Positions 1-6,385 of a stretch of 17,327 nucleotides of DNA are shown here, one piece after another. The stretch's first letter is position 1, and each line of letters opens with the position of its first letter. Origin of the DNA: an uncultured Acidobacteriota bacterium (GTDB lineage Bacteria; Acidobacteriota; Thermoanaerobaculia; Gp7-AA8). A model generated the notes under the pieces. That model was given only the letters and a program-made list of their open reading frames with translations, made no database searches and had not been told where the DNA came from. A program made the translations under genes and the position numbers. The stretch is from the NCBI GenBank assembly GCA_946887105.1, contig CAMPKJ010000082.1, positions 1 to 17,327 on the forward strand. Reading direction: 5' to 3'.

Positions 1-102
1 AACGGCGTCAGGAGGGAATCGGGATGCAGAACGTGCGCAATCGTCTGCGGCAACTGCATGGACCGGCGTTCAGCATGAACGCGAACAGCAGTCCGAACGG
101 AT

Positions 103-1092
103 TCAGCGTGGCCATCCGGCTTCCGTTTCGGAACGCGCTGACGACCTGATCTCCCGCACCCCCGCCTTCAACCGCCGCCGCAGCAGCGCGCGCAGCGTCG
201 TGCCGTCCGCATAGCCGACTTCCGCCGCCACTTCGTCGACGCTGGCGTTGCCGGTCTTCAGGAGATGCACGGCACGCTCGACGCGCAGACTCTGAAAGTA
301 CGACAGCGGCGACTTGCCGAGAACACTCTGCATGCGCCGAGCGAGCGTGCGCTTGCTCGCGCCGACGGCGTTCGCGGCGTCGTCGAGCGAGAAGCCATCC
401 GCCAGCCGCGCACGCGCCCAACGCTCGAAGCGCTGCACGATCGGATCGGAGTGCACGAGATGATCGGTGAGCGCATACGCCGACTGCGACGGCCGCGAGT
501 CGACGATCAAGTAGCTCGCGGTGAGCGCTGCCAGTTGCGGACTCACTCCCCGCACGATCCAAAGCGCGAGGTCCATGTGACTCAGCGCCGCGCCGGCGGT
601 CACGAAGCGGCCGGACTTCACGATCATGTTCGACTCGTCGAGCAGCACGTTTGGATAACGCTTGCGGAACAGCGGCGCCAGCCACCAGGTCGTGGTGGCG
701 CGCTGGTGGTCGAGCAGGCCCGACTCCGCCATCACGAACGTGCCGATGCACGCGGCGGTCATCATCGCGCCGCGGCGCGACCATTGCCGCAGCAGCGACG
801 TCGCATCGCGCACGTCCGGCCGCGCCAGTGCGTGCTCCAACGGACCGGGCATCTTGTAACCAATCGCCGGAACGACCACGCACTCCGGCGCGCGTGAGCC
901 TGCCGCCTGAAGGGGGACGCGGAATCCCTGCGCGGTGCGCACCGACTTGCGCACGCCGGTGATGCGCACGTCGAATGCCGGTGCGCCGATGGCGGAGAGC
1001 TCGTTCAACTCGTTCGCGGTCTGGAACGCGTCCAGGACCGCGGCGAGACCGAGATCGAAGACGCCATCGAGAGCGAGCACCTGCACGCGCAT
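103..1092 (-). CDS. GlxA-family transcriptional regulator (DJ-1/PfpI-like domain + AraC helix-turn-helix)
   Basis: Probable cytoplasmic one-component regulator of 329 residues. Residues 1-190 look like the DJ-1/PfpI amidotransferase-like sensor half of GlxA/FtrA proteins, with the nucleophile-elbow-like AACIGTF (Cys115) followed by AESGLLDHQRATTTWW, which is very typical of the family. Residues 225-315 form the AraC DNA-binding half, with two helix-turn-helix units (FSLDDAANAVGASKRTLARR and VDEVAAEVGYADGTTLRAL). I chose the ATG at 1092 because MRVQVLALDGVFDL matches the usual family start and a TATCAT hexamer lies 7 nt upstream; an in-frame ATG at 1128 would add 12 residues. It is divergent from the cysteine-synthase-like gene, so it may control that gene, but nothing in the sequence shows this. 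The ligand is unknown. Family assignment is secure. Confidence 0.9.
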   Translation of the reverse strand: MRVQVLALDGVFDLGLAAVLDAFQTANELNELSAIGAPAFDVRITGVRKSVRTAQGFRVPLQAAGSRAPECVVVPAIGYKMPGPLEHALARPDVRDATSLLRQWSRRGAMMTAACIGTFVMAESGLLDHQRATTTWWLAPLFRKRYPNVLLDESNMIVKSGRFVTAGAALSHMDLALWIVRGVSPQLAALTASYLIVDSRPSQSAYALTDHLVHSDPIVQRFERWARARLADGFSLDDAANAVGASKRTLARRMQSVLGKSPLSYFQSLRVERAVHLLKTGNASVDEVAAEVGYADGTTLRALLRRRLKAGVREIRSSARSETEAGWPR

Positions 1093-1158
1093 GGCAAGGA
1101 TGATATCGAAGTTGGCGATCTTGCCCATGGCCCCGGCGCCGTTCCAGGCGTACCTTCA

Positions 1159-2079
1159 ATGGCGATGACGAACATTCTTGAGGCAATCGGAAACACGGAC
1201 CTGGTCCGCCTGCGCAACGCCAACGTGCTGGTCAAGCTCGAATGGCAGAACCCCACCGGCAGCATGAAGGACCGCATGGCGCTGGCCGCGATCGCACGTG
1301 CGGAAGCGGATGGCCGGCTCGGACCGGGAGGCACAGTGGTCGAGTACACCGGCGGCAGCACCGGCGCATCGCTGGCATTGGTGTGCGCCGCGAAAGGGTA
1401 CCGCTTGCGCATCGTGACCTCCGACGCGTTCAGCCGCGAGAAGCGCGATCAGATGCGCGCATACGGCGCGGAGCTCACCATCGTCCCGAGCGAAGGGGGA
1501 TTGACCACGAAGAAGTTGATCCTCGAGATGATCGAGACCGCGCGCGCCTTGAGCGCCGAGCCCGATACGTACTGGACCGATCAGCTGAACAATCACGACA
1601 GCATCGCCGGCTATCACCCTCTCGGCGAAGAGATCTGGCAACAGACCGGCGGGAAGGTCGACGCCTTCGTGCAAAGCGTCGGAACGTCCGCCTCGCTGCG
1701 CGGCGTTGCCACGGTGCTGAAGCGGTACAACCCGAACGTGCACATCGTCGCCGTCGAGCCCGCGGAATCGTCCGTGCTCCGCGGCGGCACGCCCGGAGCG
1801 CACAAGATCGAAGGCATCGGCATCGGATCCACGCCCCCGCTCTGGGATCCGTCCATCGTCGACGAGATCATCGCCGTCAAAACGGACGATGCGAAGGAGA
1901 TGGCCCGCCGTCTCGCCCGCGAAGAAGGGCTCTTCGCCGGCACGTCGTCCGGAGCGAACGTCATCGCCGCGAGTCAGGTCGCCGCGCGTTTGGGATCGGA
2001 GGCGAACGTGGTCACGCTGATGGTCGACTCCGGTTTGAAGTACGTGAACACGGACGTGTACCGCGTCAGCGAAACATGA
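1159..2079 (+). CDS. PLP-dependent cysteine synthase family protein (fold type II)
   Basis: 306 residues, the normal length for O-acetylserine sulfhydrylase/cystathionine beta-synthase-type enzymes. Visible landmarks are GNTDLVRL near the N-terminus; the PLP Schiff-base lysine Lys37 in NPTGSMKDR; the substrate loop TGGSTG (64-69), where CysK has TSGNTG; a phosphate-binding loop GTSASLRG (175-182), where CysK has GTGGTLTG; and VDSGLKY (289-295), whose serine usually contacts the pyridine nitrogen. The fold and PLP chemistry are therefore well supported, but the loop changes leave the substrate open: O-acetylserine, O-phosphoserine, homocysteine/serine or a dehydratase-type reaction are possible. 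Two start codons (1159 and 1165) are in frame. The last 14 bp overlap the end of the convergent DUF486 gene. It is divergent from the GlxA-type regulator, with only 66 bp between the chosen starts. Confidence 0.9.
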   Translation: MAMTNILEAIGNTDLVRLRNANVLVKLEWQNPTGSMKDRMALAAIARAEADGRLGPGGTVVEYTGGSTGASLALVCAAKGYRLRIVTSDAFSREKRDQMRAYGAELTIVPSEGGLTTKKLILEMIETARALSAEPDTYWTDQLNNHDSIAGYHPLGEEIWQQTGGKVDAFVQSVGTSASLRGVATVLKRYNPNVHIVAVEPAESSVLRGGTPGAHKIEGIGIGSTPPLWDPSIVDEIIAVKTDDAKEMARRLAREEGLFAGTSSGANVIAASQVAARLGSEANVVTLMVDSGLKYVNTDVYRVSET

Positions 2080-2413
2080 AGAACACGGCGCCGACCAGGC
2101 ACAGCCCCGCCCACAGAAAATTCAGGTGCAGGGGCTGGCGCATGTAAAGGACCGCGAACGGCACGAAGACCGCCAGCGCGATCACTTCCTGCAGGATCTT
2201 CAGTTGCGGCAGCGTGAGCTCGGTGAAGCCCACACGATTGGCCGGGACCTGCAACAGATACTCGAACAGCGCCACGCCCCAGCTCGCGAACGCGGCGATG
2301 TACCACGGCTTCGAGGAGAGGTTCTTCAGGTGGGCGTACCACGCGAAGGTCATGAAGACATTCGAGAGGGTGAGCAACACGACGGTGATGGTGATGACGC
2401 GCACGCCCGGCAT
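2066..2413 (-). CDS. DMT family small membrane protein (DUF486)
   Basis: 115-residue integral membrane protein with four hydrophobic segments. It carries the hallmarks of DUF486: LSNVFMTFAWYAHL, then ASWGVALFEYLLQVPANRVG, LPQLKILQEVIALAVF and a C-terminal GAVFFMFR. The family is distantly related to small drug/metabolite transporters, but no substrate is known. The start is uncertain: ATG at 2413 (used here) or an in-frame GTG at 2422 that adds three residues. Neither has a strong ribosome-binding site. The 3' end overlaps the convergent cysteine-synthase-like gene by 14 bp. The 5' end is divergent from the DUF4386 gene, only about 38 bp away. Confidence 0.88.
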   Translation of the reverse strand: MPGVRVITITVVLLTLSNVFMTFAWYAHLKNLSSKPWYIAAFASWGVALFEYLLQVPANRVGFTELTLPQLKILQEVIALAVFVPFAVLYMRQPLHLNFLWAGLCLVGAVFFMFR

Positions 2414-2434
2414 TCTACTCACGGCCCCGTCCGG

Positions 2435-2440
2435 TATGAT
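2435..2440 (+). promoter_or_regulatory. Putative -10 element of the DUF4386 gene
   Basis: TATGAT, five of six matches to the sigma-70 -10 consensus, ends 11 nt before the ATG at 2452. There is no Shine-Dalgarno sequence between it and the ATG. That spacing would put the transcript start only a few bases before the ATG. I see no convincing -35 hexamer. Confidence 0.35.
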
Positions 2441-2451
2441 CGACGCACCGA

Positions 2452-3132
2452 ATGAAAAGAACAGCGCGCGTGGCCGGATTGCTCTATCTGTTCGTCGCGA
2501 TCACTGGCGCGTTCAGCATGATGATCGTTCCGGAGACGCTGATCGTGCCCGGCAACGCCGCGGCGACGGTCGCGAACATCGCATCGTCGGAGCTGCTGTT
2601 CCGCGCCGCCATCGTCAGTGGCCTGCTCTGCCAGGTGACGTTCATCTTCCTGGCGCTGGCGCTCCATCGATTGCTGAAAGACGTCGACCACACCTACGCG
2701 GCGGTGATGGTCGCGCTGGTGATGGCCTCGGTGCCCATCGCGTTTCTGAACATGCTCAACCAGATCGCGGCGCTGATCCTCGCGCGCGGCGCGGACTTCG
2801 TGTCCGCGTTCCCGATCGATCAGCGGAACGCGCTGGTGATGTTCTTTCTGAACCTGCACGAACACGGAGTCACGGCCGTGGAGATGTTCTGGGGGCTGTG
2901 GCTCTTTCCGCTCGGCGTGCTGGTGATCAGGTCGAAGTTCCTGCCGCGCGTGCTCGGCTACCTGCTGATCGTGGCCTGCTTCGCCTATCTCGCCGACAGT
3001 CTCACGTGTCTGCTCCTGCCGCAATTCGAGGACGTCCTCGCCACGTTCACCGGAGTCGCCGGCGGGTTGGGAGAGTTCGCGATCATGCTGTGGCTGCTGA
3101 TCAAGGGCGTCAGAACCGCGCCCCAATCGTGA
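2452..3132 (+). CDS. DUF4386 domain-containing membrane protein
   Basis: 226-residue polytopic membrane protein with about six hydrophobic helices. The start KRTARVAGLLYLFVAITGAF and the later HEHGVTAVEMFWGLWLFPLG and LPRVLGYLLIVACFAYLADS are characteristic of the DUF4386 family, which has no established function. The ATG at 2452 is preceded by a -10-like hexamer and lacks a ribosome-binding site, so translation may be leaderless. It appears to be a single-gene unit, divergent from DUF486. Its last 23 bp overlap the end of the convergent beta-rich protein gene. No enzymatic residues are recognisable. Confidence 0.88.
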   Translation: MKRTARVAGLLYLFVAITGAFSMMIVPETLIVPGNAAATVANIASSELLFRAAIVSGLLCQVTFIFLALALHRLLKDVDHTYAAVMVALVMASVPIAFLNMLNQIAALILARGADFVSAFPIDQRNALVMFFLNLHEHGVTAVEMFWGLWLFPLGVLVIRSKFLPRVLGYLLIVACFAYLADSLTCLLLPQFEDVLATFTGVAGGLGEFAIMLWLLIKGVRTAPQS

Positions 3133-3640
3133 GGCCCGCGTCCTTCCGTTCCACCGCGAGCAAGGTGATGGCGAAGCGGCTCCACGCGTACGTCGCGGAG
3201 AGGTGGGTATGCACGCCGTCGTTGATGAGCATCGCCGACCACTGTGACCCGAGGGCGACGTTCACGCCGAACGGATAGAGCATGCGCTTCTCGTACGTGC
3301 TGTAGCTCGCGCTCACATACGGCGCGACCGGCAATCGCGTCTCGTGATGAAGGCTCTTGCTGACCGTGACGTAGTACGACTGCCCGGCGGGCGTGCCGAT
3401 GCGATCGGAGCTCGTGCCGAAAATGACCGCCGGCCTGCGTTGCGACTCGGACAGCGCACGCCAGTTCGCCACCACGCCGATTTCGTCGGCGCCGGGATTC
3501 CACTCGACGCCGAACTTCAGGTTCGGCCGCAGCTGATGCATGACGATGGTGCGGTGCGTCGCGCGATCGATCTGATCCGTCAGATATCGATGCGAGACCT
3601 CCCACTTCGCGTTGTCCGAGGCAGTCCCACGGACCGCCAT
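3110..3640 (-). CDS. Hypothetical beta-rich protein, possibly outer-membrane barrel
   Basis: 176 residues; I do not recognise the family. The sequence alternates polar and hydrophobic residues in short beta-strand-like runs (for example NLKFGVEWNP, YYVTVSKSL, PYVSASYSTY, HLSATYAWSRF) and ends in GLTIGARF. A C-terminal Phe after alternating residues is typical of outer-membrane beta-barrels. Against this, the ATG at 3640 (GAGGGG just upstream) gives no signal peptide, and eight to twelve strands would be a minimum barrel. It follows the small YHS gene by 21 bp, within which the 9-mer TGACCCGGC is repeated in tandem, so it is probably the last gene of the lgt/tlpA unit. The gene itself is probably real, from its position, spacing and in-frame continuity. 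The function is inference only. Confidence 0.55.
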   Translation of the reverse strand: MAVRGTASDNAKWEVSHRYLTDQIDRATHRTIVMHQLRPNLKFGVEWNPGADEIGVVANWRALSESQRRPAVIFGTSSDRIGTPAGQSYYVTVSKSLHHETRLPVAPYVSASYSTYEKRMLYPFGVNVALGSQWSAMLINDGVHTHLSATYAWSRFAITLLAVERKDAGLTIGARF

Positions 3641-3661
3641 CCCCTCGCCGGGTCAGCCGGG

Positions 3662-3913
3662 TCAGCTCGGGACGAGTGACGGCGGCGCAGCGCGAAGCGG
3701 CGTCCCTTCGGCTTCGAGCTCGAGCAAGGCGTCGTAAAGCTGCGAGTAGCGCTCCGGATCGCTGAGGAACTGCGCGCGGCAGGCGTCGTTGGCCATGCGA
3801 TACGTCTTGCCGCCGTGCGTCACCACGACCGCGGCGGCATCCGCCTTCGCCAGACATTCCTCGGGCACCGGGACAACGGCAGAGAGCACTGCCGCGAGCG
3901 CGATGTGAATCAT
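3662..3913 (-). CDS. Small exported YHS-like domain protein
   Basis: 83 residues. A short hydrophobic N-terminus (residues 2-16) looks like a signal peptide. The rest resembles the YHS/TRASH metal-binding fold: HGGKTYRMANDACRAQFLSD followed by PERY corresponds to the G-x-x-Y-x-F-x(4)-C-x(3)-F-x(3)-P-x-x-Y pattern. Only Cys20 and Cys45 are present, so the usual paired CxxC ligands are reduced. Its ATG overlaps the TGA of the upstream YHS-TlpA gene (ATGA, 4 bp), which indicates translational coupling and probably a shared periplasmic role in metal or thiol handling. The YHS assignment rests on pattern recognition and is moderate. Confidence 0.65.
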   Translation of the reverse strand: MIHIALAAVLSAVVPVPEECLAKADAAAVVVTHGGKTYRMANDACRAQFLSDPERYSQLYDALLELEAEGTPLRAAPPSLVPS

Positions 3914-4542
3914 TGCGTTGCGATGGCCCGTTCGATCTCGGCGAGCATGGCTTTCTTGTCCGCCTCGCCGCCGTACCGCTTCAGGATCGTGCCGTCTCGT
4001 CCGACCAGAATCAGCGCCGGCAGCGCGTTGACCTTGTACGCGTTCCAGACCTCGGCCGTCCCTTGCACGATCGGATAGGTGACCTTCGCGCGGCTGGTGG
4101 CTTTCTGCACGAGCGGCGCGCGATCATCGACGGTCACGCCCACCACCGCGAAGCCGCGCGACGCATTGGCCGCATGAAGCGCCTGCAGCTCCGGAAGCGC
4201 CTGCACGCACGGAGGACAGAAGGTCGCCCAGAAATCGAGCAGCACCACCTGCCCGCGGAAGTCGTCGAGCGAAACCGGCTTGCCATCGAACGTGCGCAGG
4301 CGGAACGCGGGCGCGGGCTTGCCTTCGTCCGTGACGAGAAACGCCTCGGGATTCTTGAGGAACTCGACCTTGCACTTCGTGCTGCAGAAGAAGTACTGCT
4401 TTCCCTTATACGTGGCCGTGGCCTTCACCGGCTCGAAGCCCGAACCTTCACGCGGTCCGCAGACAGCACAGATGGCGCGATCCTCGGCGCCGAGAGACAG
4501 AGCGAGCAACAGAAAGAGGAGAACGAGGGATATTTTTCGCAT
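3910..4542 (-). CDS. Secreted YHS-domain + TlpA-like thioredoxin fusion
   Basis: 210 residues. A signal peptide at 1-19 (LVLLFLLLALSLGA) is followed by a YHS/TRASH-like metal-binding segment at about 24-68. Its candidate ligands are Cys25, Cys28, Cys53 and Cys57 (CAVC and YFFCSTKCKVEFLKNPEAF). Residues 75-210 form a TlpA/ResA-type thioredoxin domain with the active site FWATFCPPC (Cys109, Cys112) and the cis-proline region at ALPAL (Pro175). TlpA/ResA proteins reduce disulfides outside the cytoplasmic membrane, for example during cytochrome c or copper-centre maturation; the YHS part suggests a metal-linked substrate here, which is inference. The gene starts 2 nt after the lgt-like stop and overlaps the next YHS gene by 4 bp, so the three are almost certainly cotranscribed. 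Confidence 0.88.
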   Translation of the reverse strand: MRKISLVLLFLLLALSLGAEDRAICAVCGPREGSGFEPVKATATYKGKQYFFCSTKCKVEFLKNPEAFLVTDEGKPAPAFRLRTFDGKPVSLDDFRGQVVLLDFWATFCPPCVQALPELQALHAANASRGFAVVGVTVDDRAPLVQKATSRAKVTYPIVQGTAEVWNAYKVNALPALILVGRDGTILKRYGGEADKKAMLAEIERAIATQ

Positions 4543-4544
4543 CG

Positions 4545-5339
4545 TCAAGCGTCCCGCAGCGCCGGCTTCGCGCGCACGCACCAGATCGTGCCGGCGATCA
4601 CCAGCAGCACCGAGATCAGCTGCGCGACCGTAAACGGTCCGAGGAACCGATCGTCCTTTGCGCGCACGATCTCGACCAGGAAGCGCTCGATGCCGAGCAT
4701 GATCAGGAACAGGCCCCACGCCAGACCGCGGCGATGCGGGTGGCGATTGAGTGCCATCAGCGCGACGAACATTGCCAGCGCCGCGAATGTTTCGTAGAGC
4801 TGCGTCGGATGCACCTTGAGCACCTGATAGTCGGGGATGGACGGATCGACATTCACGCCGAAGCGGCGCAGCTCGTACGCCGTGGTCGGCGGCGCGCCTT
4901 TCGGAAACGCGACGCCGAACCAGGCATCGGTCGGACGGCCGTAGTCGTCGCCGACGAGAAAACATCCGATGCGCCCGAGGGCGTAGCCGATCGAGAGTGC
5001 TGGCGCGGCGGCGTCGGCCGCGGTCAGGAAGTCGATGCGATTGCGCCGGATGATCCACCAGCACGCCAGGAAGCCGCCGATCAGCCCTCCGTACCAGACC
5101 AGACCCGCGCGATCGAAGAGCAGCCGCCAGTCTCCGAACAGAATCGCGTAGTAGATCTTCGCGCCGACGATCCCGCCGAGTGCCGCGGCAACCACCAGCG
5201 ACGACGCCACTTCTTCATTCAAACCATAGCGCCGGAACTGCCGCGCCAATACCCATCCGGCCCCGACGAACGCCAGGAACATCATCAGACCGAAGGTGGT
5301 GATCTCGAAACTGCCGATTTTTACGAGCGTAGGCCACAT
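4545..5339 (-). CDS. lgt: Prolipoprotein diacylglyceryl transferase (Lgt) family protein, atypical active-site motif
   Basis: 264-residue polytopic membrane protein, normal Lgt length. Lgt transfers diacylglycerol from phosphatidylglycerol to the lipobox cysteine of prolipoproteins. Family landmarks are FGLMMFLAF near the N-terminus, WYGGLIGGF (82-90), GRIGCFLVGDDYGRPTDAWF (122-141), VHPTQLYE (176-183) and ERFLVEIVR (218-226), which keeps the Arg/Glu pair matching E. coli R239/E243. Compared with the E. coli signature, the essential His103 position is Tyr83, and GRIGNFINGE reads GRIGCFLVGD (Asn to Cys, Glu to Asp). It may therefore be a diverged paralogue with altered specificity. It leads the operon with the YHS-TlpA gene (2-nt gap). 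The ATG at 5339 has a TATGCT hexamer 9 nt upstream and no clear ribosome-binding site. Confidence 0.88.
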   Translation of the reverse strand: MWPTLVKIGSFEITTFGLMMFLAFVGAGWVLARQFRRYGLNEEVASSLVVAAALGGIVGAKIYYAILFGDWRLLFDRAGLVWYGGLIGGFLACWWIIRRNRIDFLTAADAAAPALSIGYALGRIGCFLVGDDYGRPTDAWFGVAFPKGAPPTTAYELRRFGVNVDPSIPDYQVLKVHPTQLYETFAALAMFVALMALNRHPHRRGLAWGLFLIMLGIERFLVEIVRAKDDRFLGPFTVAQLISVLLVIAGTIWCVRAKPALRDA

Positions 5340-5348
5340 GCGGCCCGC

Positions 5349-5354
5349 AGCATA
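5349..5354 (-). promoter_or_regulatory. Putative -10 element of the lgt-like operon
   Basis: On the minus strand TATGCT (four of six matches to TATAAT) lies 9 nt upstream of the lgt-like ATG, inside the 48-bp gap after the SDR gene. The spacing again fits a leaderless or nearly leaderless transcript. No -35 is evident, so the call is weak on its own. Confidence 0.25.
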
Positions 5355-5387
5355 ACTGACGACGCCCGGGTCGTACGCGAAGTCGCC

Positions 5388-6374
5388 TCAACGCGAGAGC
5401 AACCGTGCGATTCCGATCACGGCGATCACAGCCAATGCTGCGCCGATCGCGCCGCGATGTGTGTTCGCAACAAACTGCGGGCTGTTCGTCTTCGCCTGAT
5501 CGCCGAAGACGCCGTGTGCGCCGGCGTCGCCGGGCACAGGCGCGTGGAGATTGTCGGGACGGCCGGGCTCTTCCGGTTCCTCGCCTTGCTGCTGGTCGTA
5601 GCCGACGTGGCCGAGGTAGTGATCGAGTGCGCCTGGTGCAAATGCGTTGGCGATGATCGCCTGCGTCGTTCCCCATCCGACATTGAGCTCGCGGCGCGGA
5701 TGTTCGGACGCCCAGACGATGGCGCGCGCGGCGACTTCCGGCTCGAAGATCGTGCCGAACGGTTTCGGCTTGCGCGGCATGTGATTGCGGATCCAGCGGA
5801 ACTGCGGGGTATTCACGGCCGGAAGGTTGACCATGCAGACCTGCACGCCACTCGCATCGTGCAGTAACTCCGATCGCAGGGAATCGTGAAATCCCTGCAC
5901 AGCGTGTTTGGCCGCGCAATACGGCGCCTGCAGCGGAATGCCGCGATACGCGAGCGTGGAGCCGATCTGAATGATCACGCCCTCATCGCGCGGCAGCATG
6001 CGACGCAATGCGGCCAGCGTCCCATGCACGACGCCGAGGTACGTCACCTCGGTCACGCGGCGGAATTCATCGGGCGTGATCTCTTTGACCGGTCCGAGCA
6101 CCGACGTCATGGCGTTGTTCACCCAGACGTCGATCGCGCCGAAGGCTCGTTCGATCGTCTCCGCCGCGCGTTCGACCGCATCCGCATCCGCCACGTCCGC
6201 AACCGCCACCACCGCCTCCCCTCCTCGGCTTTCCACCTCCATCCTTGCCGCCTCGAGTGCCTCCGCGTTTCGCGCGATCAAACCGATGCGCGCGCCCCGT
6301 GCGGCAAACGCGCGCGCGGTGGCACGGCCGATTCCTGCCGAGGCTCCGGTGATGACGATGACGCGTGAGTCCAT
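5388..6374 (-). CDS. SDR family oxidoreductase with C-terminal membrane anchor
   Basis: 328 residues. The N-terminal Rossmann fold begins VIVITGASAGIGRATARAF (TGxxxGxG cofactor motif, residues 8-15). It continues with VWVNNAM (an NNAG variant), the catalytic serine in IIQIGSTLAYRG, and YCAAK (YxxxK), as in classical short-chain dehydrogenases that use NAD(P)H. After the catalytic domain (about residue 255) comes a low-complexity, Glu/Pro-rich linker and then a hydrophobic tail, GAIGAALAVIAVIGIARLLS, that probably anchors the protein in the membrane with the enzyme on the cytoplasmic side. The ribosome-binding site GGAGGG starts right after the TGA of the upstream glucosidase gene, 5 nt before the ATG, so the two genes are translationally linked. 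The substrate is unknown. Confidence 0.88.
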   Translation of the reverse strand: MDSRVIVITGASAGIGRATARAFAARGARIGLIARNAEALEAARMEVESRGGEAVVAVADVADADAVERAAETIERAFGAIDVWVNNAMTSVLGPVKEITPDEFRRVTEVTYLGVVHGTLAALRRMLPRDEGVIIQIGSTLAYRGIPLQAPYCAAKHAVQGFHDSLRSELLHDASGVQVCMVNLPAVNTPQFRWIRNHMPRKPKPFGTIFEPEVAARAIVWASEHPRRELNVGWGTTQAIIANAFAPGALDHYLGHVGYDQQQGEEPEEPGRPDNLHAPVPGDAGAHGVFGDQAKTNSPQFVANTHRGAIGAALAVIAVIGIARLLSR

Positions 6375-6385
6375 GACTTCCCTCC

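Noticed and set aside
8..115. Minus-strand open frame of 35 codons with a short hydrophobic start, overlapping the GlxA-type stop
   Set aside because: It is short, turns Arg/Cys-rich and ends at the window edge. No homology is recognisable, so positions 1-102 are left unassigned.
24..149. Plus-strand open frame of 41 codons with AGGAGGG 7 nt before its ATG
   Set aside because: It runs antisense into the 3' end of the GlxA-type gene and its peptide shows no recognisable or conserved-looking pattern. The ribosome-binding match alone is not enough.
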